Positions 47,464-59,149 of a stretch of DNA of 64,000 bases are shown piece after piece. The stretch's first letter is position 1; every line of letters starts with the position of its first letter. The stretch spans positions 496,001 to 560,000 of the forward strand of contig JAOVFP010000016.1 of the NCBI GenBank assembly GCA_025738555.1, in the 5' to 3' direction. The notes beneath the pieces are model-generated. The model searched no databases. It was not told the DNA's origin and was given only the letters and a program-made list of their open reading frames with translations. Made by a program: the position numbers and the translations under genes. Origin of the DNA: Cyathus striatus (lineage: Eukaryota; Basidiomycota; Agaricomycetes; Agaricales; Nidulariaceae).

Positions 47464-49925
47464 GAAGTAATGCTATTAAAAGGATGGAATAGCAGTGCGG
47501 GGGGATAAGATTTACAACACAACGAATATGTAGTGAATTGATTCTACACGTGTTATCCCCGCACTTGCGCTATATTTAGGAAGAAGACCTCAATCCAGTG
47601 CATGTCATTCATGCTGTTCCAAGGCTGTTCGACGACCCTACCCTCATTTACTATCTGGTGCAAAAGACCCGAAAAACCATCGCTTAAGCAGGGAAGTCTA
47701 GAATTAGCACAGGAAAGTCGACAGGAGAGAGAACGAAGCGTGAATAACTCATTATAACGTGAATCGATTGGCGACAATGAGATTATGAAACCATGCAGTA
47801 TCAGTGTGACTATGAAAGGTAGCGGCCTTTGAACGAAGTGCCGAACGTGTAGTAATGTCAGGCCATTAATTGCACCAGAATTAACACCCGAGAGGAATAC
47901 ATGATCAACCAACTATGTGCATCATAACAGAAATGACCGTCAACAAGGCTTCCGAGGCTTGATAGGATTATTACTACCAGTACATAAGCTTTCGATATTT
48001 ACGAGAGGAAAAGAATGAGAAATTTGCCTGAGGGCACGTACATATGATGTATCAAGTTCGAGAATTCTCAACGATAGCTCATAGGTAACAGTTCATTGCG
48101 TACTCGCTTGGTAGGGATGTTACACCTGTGAGTCTTCAGCATTCGTGTGGGGGGAGTGACCCAGAAAGGGAATGAGCCAAGCGATATGCAAATCTACGAC
48201 AAGTGTTGAGCAAGAAATTTGCCTGAGATCACATACATATGCTACGTTAACATCCAGATTTCTTGGCAGATTATCGATAATGGATCCTTGCGTAGTCAAT
48301 AGACGAAGTCAAAACTAAGAGCCTTCAGGATACAGGGGTATCTTGGCATAGAGAAGATGAGCAATGTGCTCGAAGGAAACCTGAGAGCAAGATGGAAGGC
48401 TGTAAACACGTTGGAATCTTTATAGCACTTGTGTAATGCCCTTGTTAGCGACAGACGAGCAAAATACTCGAAGCTGAACTTAAACACTCGAACGTGAGAG
48501 AGAAGTGAATCTTATTGCTAATCTGGAATAAACTAGCACAAGAATAATGAACTACTGACTAGAAAGACCGTATTTATAGAAAAGAACCATGAAGTAATCG
48601 CATGTAAGTACCCTACACTACAACACATGTTTACTGTGCTTCTACATTAAGAACTCATGTACTACATATGGCTGAACTGTGCAACTGTGCCCATAGTCAT
48701 GATGAGTAACGTATGTTGATATGCATGGTGTCCGCATTGTAGGTCATGTGACTATATCACATGACATAGATAAGATATAATTAGATAAAAGATTAGATAA
48801 GTGATGAAATCCTAACAGCCCTCAATAGTAATGGGTCAGAGTGCCCCATCAGGATAATGTGAAGGGTCAGCATCATCCTGAATGACAGAGTTTTAGAGAT
48901 TTGTGGTACACAAGTCCTTGTACAGTAGACGAGTGAGTAATGGTGTAGTCACCTAATCATAGCCACAGTTTACAGCAGGTAGGTGAAAAAGAGAGGTCTA
49001 CAGTAATGGCTCGATGGTGATTTTAGGACGGTCAGAAGAGTTGACTACAAAGGTTGATATACAACTTAGCTTGATCCATGCAACGCAAGACTCTAAGCTC
49101 CCTGCCATAACCTTTCCCCTACATTTTCTACTCCACTTGCCAAGTAGCGGTCTACCAAACACACCAAAATATGATCATCAAATGGTATTCGCATAGTTCC
49201 ACCGAGACGTACTACACAGTCCAACAGCGGACAATTGCACCAAGACCTGAGATGCCAATGTCAGGAGTAACAGCAAGTCAAATGGCCGCCAATGCAAAGT
49301 CATTTCGTACTGTCTGCTCGCATCAACGCATTATTCGCATTTGCGTTCTCCTCTCACTCACCCTCTCTGAGGTCTGAGGCGTGAACTAGTTCGAAGTTCG
49401 GATGGCCCCGCGGATATGTATCCCTAATCATGTCGTGTACGTTCATCCAGTGAGAGGGCTGACCACTGACAAAGCAGGCGCGTGTGTCCGGTTGTACATT
49501 CCTAGGTGGTAAGACGAATCAGTGTGTTGGTTTAAAGAGAAAGGAGGAAGAGGAGAAGAGACACAGTGAAACGTCAGGGACTCCAATGTTGCAATGAGAG
49601 AATGGTGTACAAGATTAGGAAGGGTCAATGATGCATTGCAGGCGGATATATTGAATGGCATAGCACTGAGAGCAGCCTTGGAGGATTCCAGAACACCCAA
49701 CCATGAAAGAAGAATGAGTCTAAATCACTCATAAGTCATATGCCAACTACCCTCTGAGTCTTAGAACCATAGCCCCCTCCTGCCAGGCTGCCACTACGTA
49801 TAAGACTGTCTCAAACACATCTTCTCGTTAGGTGTCTCCGAGGAAAGCCTTCGAGCGAATGGGAAAGTGAGAGGCTATGATGAAGCTTGGAGTAAGATAG
49901 ACTGGGACTGGTGGGAAAATGGTGC
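47464..49925. other. Intergenic; direct repeat at 48.0-48.3 kb
   Basis: No gene recognised. AGAAATTTGCCTGAG-led stretches of about 85 bp recur at about 48015 and 48213 (direct orientation). Confidence 0.4.
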
Positions 49926-50012
49926 TAGTGAGTGGTAGTCGTGGTTGGCGATGACGAAACCAATGTGTCCAACGTGTTCTGAACAATGATTAAACGTGTG
50001 TGAACTTTTCCT
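49926..50012 (+). repeat. Dispersed repeat R, copy 3
   Basis: GTAGTCGTGGTTGGCGATGA, AACGTGTTCTGAACAATGAT and CGTGTGTGAACTTTT match the other R copies. It lies 1.06 kb beyond the 3' end of NLR C. Confidence 0.6.
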
Positions 50013-51074
50013 GGTCGCGTCCCTCGGGCCTCGTGCCCAAGTAACTCTCATCCGACCCTCACTACACGTCCCGGACACCCTTCTGACCCTTCACGTCATC
50101 CTCTGCTCCTCCATGCTCCTCCGCTCTGCTTCACGTAATTATACCAAAACAACAAGGAAAGCGGGGCGTCCCACAGTTGATTACTTCTCCTAGTAAGCAA
50201 TCTAACTCGCTCAGCTTACCGATACAAGGCCTTCGAGATGCCAGGAGTACCGAAATTGCGCTAAAACGTTGCTCTACATTACTTAGTCAAGGAAAATCGT
50301 GTGGTCCGTATGGGGAGAGTACTACGTATCAATTATCGATTTCCTTGCTGTAGTCGGCCAATCAATGTACTTTTTCGTTTCTGAGTACGAATATGAATGT
50401 GAGTTCCTCTGTGACCCACCCTATGTCTAACCCGTGTAATGACAGAGACCTAGTATACCCCTCAGTCATAATATCAGTGCTAAGCTGCAGAACATTTTAA
50501 CCTATGTCTTGTATTCGCCCCACCCTTCGTATCAGCGATCTCATGTGCTGACAGACCCTGACTTTCTCCATTAAGTCCGTCCCAACACTGGGGGTTTCAT
50601 GACTATGATGGTAGAAATGGTACGAGGAGCGTCACAAAAACATACCAACGACCATCTTTACACGCCAATATATTCAAAAAACTTGGAAACCTTATACTGT
50701 CACAATAGTGCGCTCTCTCTAACTTCGTTTCATGACAAGTTGATGATTTTATCATATTGACAATACCTATAGCAGTACGTCGTTTTGTAGATGTGGTAAT
50801 GAAGTTCATTGGACATCAATATGTTATCTTTGTTCAATACCGCACTATACTACCCAGGCTGCTGATTCTCAATGTCAAGGGGCGTGAAGGGGAAAAACAA
50901 TATGAAATAAAATGGGATATATGATGATAACGAAGTATATCCAAGACGAGTGAATATATATAGTGTACAGAGGATAGACAAATAGGTAGATTCCAGTACA
51001 AATGTGAAAAATGTGTGCTGATTGTTAAGACTTTCAAGTCATGGCACATTCTAGTCCATCAATCACTTCTTTCT
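50013..51074. other. Intergenic, no gene recognised
   Basis: Short frames only; nothing with a second copy or domain. Confidence 0.4.
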
Positions 51075-53544
51075 TTACAAACCATCACACTCCTATCAAA
51101 TACATGAGCTTTAGTCGACATACATTATGATTTGCATACCTTTACATATGCATGTATAGATTTTCTTATTCCATCTGCACTATCCAACCATTCCTTTTGT
51201 GATAGTTCTTTCAGCTTGTTTTCTGTCTTAAATGCAGTAGATATATTTTCCTCTATATGTGGAACCACTTCTTGTTGAATAAAATTTCCAAATTCATGAG
51301 ATGGTTTAATTCTTTGGAGTAAATATTCCAAGGCAAAGAGTCTCCATAGTTGCATTTTCTTTCTGAAATATGTTTCTCTGCCACAAATTCAATTACAAAA
51401 ATGGAAGATAATAGAATACCAACTACTCAATCTGAATCTGAATATTTTAATTGCCATATTGAATGAAACACATCGTGACTTTTATCATTATCCAAAAATA
51501 AATTTCCTCCTCTGACAGGGCTTTCAAGCATTGTTGCTATCCAACAGTCAGCAAGTATTACATGATTCCACAATGAAGGAAATCTTCTGGCCATTATGAC
51601 AGCCAAAAGGTATAACAAATAATTATTGCCCCCCTCATAAATATCAGGTCTAAAACTTGCATCTGCCACAGTATATATGGAATGAAGTATGCATTGCAGC
51701 ATTTCTTTCACCTCAGACAAGAAACTCTGTGTATTACATTAGAATGAAGTTGTCAAATAAAGATAGATAACCTACAGATGATCTTTCCAGAGAAAAATAA
51801 ATATTAATTAAGTAAGATGCATGCCAACCATAAACACCAATTCTAAACAGTTCATGTACAATATCTGTGATGCAAATTTGAAGCTCATTTAATAGTGATT
51901 CATTGAAGTTACTGAGAAAAAGGTGACCAATTAAGGAAGCTCTTGCATAGTATAGTGGATGTGAGTCAGATTCTTTATGCTTCAAAACAGACTGGATTAA
52001 AGAAACACAATAATGCTCAAGTGATGTATGTGCTGTTTTCTTTGCTATAAAGAACTCCTTTGATCTGGAGAAGTCCTTCAAAAAGTCACTGAAAGATGCA
52101 TGTGAAAACTGAACTTCTGAATCATTTTTATCTGGAATGATCATTATGGAGTGTAGATCTGCCAGTGACAAACTGAGTGTATCTGTATCAATACCTAAAA
52201 AATATGAAAGTTTTGACACTGATCTTGGGGACATTGGTATACTATCTAACATGTATATCAGTGCTTGAAATACAGAAGTCATAATAGTGTGGTCCTCCAT
52301 TTCTGCAGTGGCAGTGGATAGAATTAACTTATATAATGCATCCAGCTCAGCATAAGGTGATACTTTCAAATTTCCTACAATCTGTGAGTTAATAACTGTA
52401 GAGAGTCCTTGTTTGGGGTTTCTATGATCATGACTAATGTACTTCATGATAGTGGATGCATAAATGAACTGTCCAGATGACTTTTGAACTAGTATGTTTA
52501 AATCACTCTCAGATGGCTGGTCAGAATCAGTGGACAGACTTTTAGCTAGGGTATGTGTCCGCTTTAATATTGAAAATTCACTGTGAAGATATGTTTCTAT
52601 ATCATCATCTGGGTTGTAATGATCATCAAGAATTAGTCTGTTCCATATAGAATAGTCAATGGAGCTGAATGCATTTCTGATTTTTAATTCAGGCCTACTT
52701 GCAATAAGAAATTGGAGTGGTACTGAATGATCATTTAAAATGTCAGCTATCATAATTAGGATTTTTGATTGTAATTGGGGATTCTTGCATTCATCTAGAC
52801 CATCAATAATAACAAGGTGTGGTATAGCAGCTAATATGTTTCTGTTAGAGCCAGTGGTTGTATGGTCTCCAAGTTGTTTAGCATCTATATTCTTGTTGAT
52901 TTCTGCTAGAGGTTCAATGTCAAGTTTTTGCATTTGTATTTCCATTGTGTATGTTAATAATGTTGGGTCTTGTTTGAGCTGAGCTGCCACATACTCTTTT
53001 GTCTCTGGTACAGCAATCACCATTTGAGCAGCGATAGTAGGGACAAGACTATGTCCATCATCTCGTTCAGTTGATCGAGAAAAGAAGAAGCTTGATACAA
53101 GTGTCTTTTCCTTATCACATCTATCAGCAACTGTTTGAGCAATGGTTGTTTTTCCTGCTCCTGCAGGTCCACATAACCACATGATCTTTTCATTACGATC
53201 TTCTGAATCTACCCAGTTCATGATATCGTTGATGACTTCCTTCCTAGTTTCGGGATGGCACTTCGGAGTATATCCGCGCTCTGCTGATTTATGACCCGCT
53301 GCGAGACAGGCGGCATTAATGAGTTCTGCAGCGCTACATGTAAGTACTGAAGTGTAAAATGCTACGACACTACCCACTCTTTATATATTTGTCCGTATTA
53401 TCGACTTTTAAGTATAACAGACCAGTCAATCTCAATTTTGTTGCGAAGACAAACTATTCAATGTTACATACCAGTTCCGGAGTCTTGCCGATCAACGGCA
53501 AAAACGGTTCCGATGGAGAAGTTGTGTGCGTTTTGAAACGACAT
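51075..53544 (-). pseudogene. NLR-like NACHT protein C, stop at end of exon 3
   Basis: Exons 53472-53544, 51776-53325, about 51427-51726, 51140-51362 and 51075-51092 by alignment to B. Exon 1 encodes MSFQNAHNFSIGTVFAVD. NACHT core intact: TPKCHPETR, Walker A GPAGAGKTT (about residues 77-85), Walker B LVIIDGLDEC, SRPELKIR, SSGQFIYASTI, FSHASFSDFL. At the exon 3 end, A and B use a phase-2 donor (AA|GTTAGT, GA|GTAAGT). Here the sequence reads YSDSD then TGA directly before GTAGTT, so the donor is shifted and a stop enters. Exon 4 remains open and exon 5 is only ECDGL-stop. Translation would give about 640 aa, keeping NACHT but losing the last ~80-120 residues. It may be a pseudogene or a working short form. 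Confidence 0.75.
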
Positions 53545-53610
53545 GATGAGCGCTTAATGTGCGCGAATGGATGAAAAGGCTATTGAAAGTGAAGAACGGA
53601 GGCGTGAGGT

Positions 53611-53620
53611 GGGTTTATAA
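53611..53620 (-). promoter_or_regulatory. TATA-like box of NLR C
   Basis: Minus-strand TTATAAACCC about 67 bp upstream of the ATG, the same distance as TATATAAACC in NLR A. NLR B has only a weak TTGTAAATC there. Confidence 0.45.
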
Positions 53621-55214
53621 CGCAATCGATAATCTCGTGATCCACATATTTGTGCTAAATTTGGAGCGAAGTTTCACTCCGGTACAGCCGGTGTGAACGA
53701 TTGCTTTGTACAGCCTTGTACGGCCCTGGATTGCGTTAGATTCTCCTAAATTTGGAAGAGGTAGGTCCCTTTATCTTGATTGTGTGAAGACACAGAGCGT
53801 TACTACTTGTTGCAACATGCCACATTGATATCGCATGACATTTATCAGAAGTTATCGATCTCCGCTTAAGAGAAAATGGGGACTATCGAATAAAACCCAG
53901 TATGACAAAAGAGGAAAGCGCGTGATGAGGAGGGCCGCAGATTGCGAACTAGCAGCAGCACGAACATGCGATTCGAAATTGGACCGGGAAGAAATTCTAG
54001 AGGTGAAGGGAAGAAGGGGTGAAGGGGTGGGGCATTGCTTTCGGATCGATCATATGAACTATTACAAGGGTCGAAGCACAGTCAAAGGGAAGGTCCTTGA
54101 AGAGCAGACCTACACATGCCAGCTTCCGCATCGATGCGAGATGAGACCCTGATCTTGAGACACGATGGCGATCTTCAGATAAGGAAATAACTGAATGAAC
54201 TCCAATGTATACTTACGGGCCTTCCTCCTGTGCCTGCGCTCCTTGCCCATGGAGTAAACACAACACCCTCGAACGGTTGCATACCAAACCTAAACGTTGT
54301 AAGTGTATACTCCCGTTGAGCATACCGAACGCTGATGTACTTATGCTGGCTGTCTGTCGAAGTAAAAAATTGATGTGTGAAACGATAGATACTAGTAGGC
54401 ATCGGGGTACTCGCAAGCATACTCTGCATAATGTTTTCCAGGAGCAAGAGTTACCTACGTGGCGACTGCCACTACGCGTGTAAAGCTATGATGTATCATA
54501 TTTGTCTCGTTAGGCTTTCACAGGGGACATTTCATGAAGAGAATCGAAGAGTATAATGTGAGCAACACGGTTCGGATATGGTCCGTGACCCTCTGTCAGT
54601 TTCTCACCCACAGTCGTGGATTTATCGGCTGCTTAGTGGCAGCCTAAATACATGATTTCATGTGAGACGTGAAGAGAAAACCCTGCACTTACGCTACCTC
54701 GACGTTCAGCATGTCCACATTTCCGGTGCGTGACTTACTAAAACGCGAATGAACGTGTTGAGCTATGCAAGATGTAAGTTAGTGTGCTGAATCAGGGAAG
54801 AAGAAATAAGGAAGGCGACGTGGAGAATACGTTACGTTACCGCTATGGCGTGTACGAAGTCTTGTCGAAGTAACTTGGAGCAAATGATGACCGTCAGAGC
54901 AGGTGGTTAACTAAATCTAAACACCAAGATGAGAGGATGAGCATAATGAAAGGACGGAAGAACCACTGTACTGATAAGCGCACACTAACGATCTCCAGGA
55001 TGCATCTAGGCCATGTGTCGAATTCGTCTTCGAGTTGTCCAGCGTGAGCAAGAAGACTTGAATGTCTTGAAGCGAATCGTAGTACTTGCTCGAGCCTAGT
55101 GCAAACTAGATCAAGTAGCCTGAAAGGCGACGATGCGTAAGGCTTAGTAAGGAGAGCTGCCATAACGAGGACAAAGGGAGGATAAGCAGTTAAAAGACAG
55201 GTGCAACGACATGT
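53621..55214. other. Intergenic, no gene recognised
   Basis: CpG-rich sequence with short overlapping frames; a direct echo of CTAAATTTGGA occurs at 53654 and 53747. No domain recognised. Confidence 0.4.
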
Positions 55215-55300
55215 GTGCGCGGTGGTCGTAGATTTGACGACGCCAACGTGTGCAACGTCCCGAACAACGATCAAGATTCAAAAGCGTGTGAACTTTTTCC
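55215..55300 (+). repeat. Dispersed repeat R, copy 4
   Basis: GGTGGTCGTAGATTTGACGA, AACGTGTGCAACGTCCCG, AACAACGATCAAGATTC and AAGCGTGTGAACTTTTT match the R family. It lies 1.7 kb upstream of NLR C rather than beyond a 3' end. Confidence 0.65.
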
Positions 55301-55720
55301 CGGTCCCGTCACCCGCGTCCATTAGTCCAGACGGTTCATCGATTCATCCCTGTCTAGCGCTTCTACCAAGCTGCTCAGAGTCTCAGACTCCCTTCCCTCC
55401 CTCCTCAGTCCACAGCTCCTCCTCTAATCTGGTTCGTGTACCCAGTATATACCAAACGCAATAAACACGTCACATAATGCCATCTCAAAACCTGTCTGGA
55501 GCTCACTGCATATCTCGTGCCCCTCCCCAGCCCCCAGCCAGCGCACGCATCCACCCGAATCACACAAGCAACACACATTACGCATTACGACGAATCACCA
55601 CCCAACTTGAAGTATTCTCACTTCCAACTCTTGGTCTCGATTGCTAGTTTGTATAAGTATACGTGAAGAGGGGCTTGGTGGGATAGACGATAATAGCAAG
55701 CTTTGTTGATACGGATTGAT

Positions 55721-56030
55721 GATGGTTAACATTGCTCGTAAGTCCTCCCTTACTATTTCTCTACCCCTTCTCGAACTTTCCCTGATTAGAGTATGAAATC
55801 AGAAACCGTAGTTTCAACGAAGCTCATCGCTTTCACACAGACATATTCTATGGTGGTTTGTGCTGCGACTGCCGGGCCCCGTTCTATGCAACATCCTGGG
55901 ATCCTCTATCCTCATCGCACCTTCGGTTGTGCTGCTGGTCCTTTGCTTCACATACATTGCTACAAACTTCGAAGAGTGTGCGTGCGCCGTCCCATGAAAC
56001 CAGCAGCAATCCGTAAATCCCACTATATCT
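55721..56030 (+). other. Possible small spliced gene, weak
   Basis: ATGATGGTTAACATTGCTCG then GTAAGT, with a TTAG acceptor at about 55791, would join to an open frame ending near 56007. Another frame over the same stretch encodes a hydrophobic segment (ILIAPSVVLLVLCFTYIA). There is no family match, so this is a candidate only. Confidence 0.2.
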
Positions 56031-56613
56031 AGATACCCTATTCTACCGTTCTCGAAGCGTTGGTGAATCGGGATACGACATCACCAGAGTAACATCAGGA
56101 ACGTCGAGGAGCATCTGGTTCCCATGGAACAGGGTACAGATCGAGACACAGTTTACCCCTTCCGCTAATGAAGCACCACTGTGGCATATGCAAGTTCGTA
56201 CAATCCAGTCTGACATCCCTCTATGCGTACTGAGGGGGTAGAAGATTTACGAATCAAGCACTAACGATCGTGCTCTTGAACCCGTTTATTCAACCTCCCA
56301 GGATGAATATGGTACTTGGGAGGAGGGGGGCAGCGAGAACTTCGGTCGTAGAGGTATAATCCCCTTCTACCTCCTCAGTTAGATCCCTCATGCTCATGAA
56401 CTGGATAAATTATACGAACAGACACGAACCAACCTTGTGCGTATTATTTGTCTACGCTTACGTATGATCATATGAAGTTCCGATAGGGGAAAAACCTGGC
56501 GAAGCGAAATTCGCTTGCCGCCGTAACTCCTGGCGGGCGAAATTCACAAAACTGCTGTTTTTTTTTGATATTTCTGTAATCTTATGTTATTCATATTGTT
56601 GAATGTATTTATT

Positions 56614-56700
56614 CCCACTACCTTTTAAGGTAGTTGGGTTATGGGGATGTTTGGATTTCCTAGGAAGGCAATTTGTGGATTGGTGTCTGGGATCTCACTT
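56614..56700. repeat. Palindromic repeat head, uninterrupted copy
   Basis: CCCACTACCTTTTAAGGTAG followed by TTGGG forms a near-perfect palindrome, then GGGATGTTTGG. The same head occurs at 36231, where it is interrupted, resuming at 37556. Confidence 0.6.
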
Positions 56701-57750
56701 TCTGGCCCACTGATTGGCTGATGCCTTTTTGGGACACTTTGTGATTGGTTACTGTAATGTCATCATCTTTTCCCCTTATCCTCATTCGCGTTCCCCACAC
56801 ATTCTCACTTCTCCAACTCCTTCATTGTAGCCTTCATATCAAGCTGTGCACACATCAATATGTTGTTCATGTTTGATCTTCCCTTCTTAGTCACACTCTC
56901 CCACTGCTTCCCTCCAAATCCAATGCTGACACTTCCACATTGCCCCAAATGCTGCAATTATGCATCAGGAACTCAAGACCATCAGTATTGTGGGCTACTA
57001 AGAGCCATTGTGTGACAGTCATCTACCCCCTCTGGTGTTGTCTTCAAGTCTTGGTCCCTGCTGCTGGCACCCCCTCAATATCACCACCACCACTCTGGCA
57101 TAATCTCCCCTGCCTATGTCCTGACACCTGCTTTCTCCATATTCTCCACTCTTCCTGCTTCCCTGTACCTCCCGAGTCCCAGTCCTGTCAATACTCTATC
57201 ATCAATATCAGGTTCACATAATTGATCAGGAAATTGTATGATTTCATTGACCAACTCCTGTGTACATTTTCTGTATTGTTGACTGAATTAATGTTCTCAG
57301 CCTTCACTTTCCAGCTTGCTAGAGGTAAACACATTCCTCCATCCCATCCTCACTCACCTTGTCAATATCCTACTATCCCCACTGGTCACAATAGCGCCCA
57401 TTCCAAGTCATACTGCCCACCTGTCATGTGTTCCTTGACTCAACTCTCCCCTCCACTTCAACACATCATGGACATGGTGTCGTCTGACTTTTCTTCAGCT
57501 AGCACAGGCAAACTTCTCATTGTCATATCCTGTGTAGACTTCAGCACAGCAATCTATGCTGGGAAGGCATTCGCAATAGCCATGGGGCTTGTGTCTGTCT
57601 TTGGTGTTGTGTTTGGTGTTAAAGCTACAATGGGTGTACAGGGCGTATGTCCCCTCCTCTCTCTTTTGAACCTAAACTAACTCGATACAGGCCCAATAAT
57701 TTGGCCAACATATATGAGGCATGCTCTTGCACACCATACCCACCCTCTTG
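56701..57750. other. CpG-poor repeat-derived region, no gene supported
   Basis: Pro/Ser/Cys-rich plus frames (for example 57222-57680) lie in low-complexity CT-rich DNA, and I do not support them as genes. Confidence 0.35.
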
Positions 57751-58032
57751 TCACACATCAACAACCCACCAGAGACAGATGAAGAATGGCGTGAGGTGTA
57801 GAACATTGTGGTTCCTGGTACAAATGTCCATGAGAACTGGACGTGGGAAGGAGCAGAGGAGAGGATGAAGAAAGCTTATGAGGAGGGTGGGTTTGCACTG
57901 TGGATGGAGACTGCACTTAGAGAGCTGGAGGCCAGAGGGTCGAGCAGGCAAAGAGGGAGAGTGAGGAGAGGGGGGGTTAGGTGTGTGTGTTTTATTGCAT
58001 CAGGAAAAACTGAGATTCATAATTTATGCTAG
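57751..58032 (+). pseudogene. Unrecognised protein fragment with in-frame stop
   Basis: The frame through 57760 reads NNPPETDEEWREV, TAG, then NIVVPGTNVHENWTWEGAEE and ...KKAYEEGGFALWMETALREL. The charged, helical, Trp-bearing composition is protein-like on both sides of the stop, suggesting a decayed exon. Family unknown. Confidence 0.4.
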
Positions 58033-58844
58033 TTAGTCCCAATTATTATAATTCATATAAGCATACCTAATTGTGTTTAATTAGCACTAATTCACAATAA
58101 CTTAGTCACAATTATTGATTCTTGTAAAGAGATACTGTTGCCTTAGTATAAAAAATGTATAAATTGTTTTAATGAGGCATAGTTAATGTAGTTATATTCT
58201 GGGTATTTGCATTATCATGAATTATCTCATAATTATATATATTTAACTTAATCCCACATTGGGCTTTGGTGTTACATTCACTTATGGTGAATTATTTAGT
58301 AATTATATATATTTGACTTAATTCAAATTTGGGCTTTGGTGTTACATCTAATTATGTATAATTACAACTGATTATAAAAGCCATTGAAGATGGGTTTTAT
58401 CTTAAGTTGTAACTAGCTGCAATTATAGAATAATTATTCTCATCTTAAAAGAGATTTACATAGGATTTACACAAAAATGTGGTACAGATGTTTGTTAGTA
58501 AAGCTATTATTAATATAAAGAATGAATCACATAGATCAAGTGAGGTCCTCCAAAACAATGAAGAGTAAGTTGAATTTACTTCTAGCATTCTATTGAGTAT
58601 CTGATTGTCATATCTCTCTAAAGTTTACAAGGGTAAAATTGGATTCCTTGCAGGAACAAAGGACAAGCCTCATCTTAATGTCTACCATAAATTACTTCAG
58701 GTCCAGTATCAGTTTCTACACATTATTTACTGTATATATACAGTATATAAATAGTTGTATCACATGAACCATACAATAGCTTAATCACTGTGCTTTCTTT
58801 TCATCACTGTAGGCAAATTGACTTCTAAAAGACCACATCAAATC
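58033..58844. other. AT-rich, no gene recognised
   Basis: Contains a local direct duplication (AATTATATATATTTAACTTA / AATTATATATATTTGACTTA with GGGCTTTGGTGTTACAT) at about 58230-58350. Nothing else is supported. Confidence 0.4.
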
Positions 58845-58990
58845 CATACCTTCACAAGAAGTGCTTTTCTCACAGTCTCTGCTTTCAGCAAGCTTTGAAG
58901 ATCAGAGTAAATGTTGTGGAACTTGGAGAAAACACATTCAACCAAAACATCAGTGGCAGGAATTGCAAGAAAGCCACTGCATGCCATTCT
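58845..58990 (-). pseudogene. hAT transposase C-terminal (dimerisation) fragment
   Basis: The minus strand encodes GFLAIPATDVLVECVFSKFH and ...LQSLLKAETVRKALLVK, matching the hATC signature (LAIPATS-x-x-x-E-R-x-F-S ... LK). It ends at AAG|GTATGG, which may be a donor. The upstream part reads only as broken frames (AEWWFP near 59020), so this is a relic. An autonomous hAT of this kind could have mobilised MITEs such as 38823-39570. Confidence 0.65.
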
Positions 58991-59149
58991 GTTACATTTG
59001 TGTCTGGAAACCACCATTCTGCACTATTCTGACCTTTCTGACCTTTGGGTTGGCCACATTCTGACTGATCATCAGATACATCATCATGATTTATTGATTA
59101 CCCACTCATGTTCATCTGCTATGTCATTATTTTGAATTACTCCTCTATT

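Noticed and set aside
55814..56030. Hydrophobic segment suggesting a small membrane protein
   Set aside because: Three frames are open; the spliced model is possible but unsupported, so only a low-confidence entry was made.
57222..57680. 152-codon plus frame with a hydrophobic end
   Set aside because: In CpG-poor, CT-rich repeat DNA; composition follows base bias and no domain was recognised.
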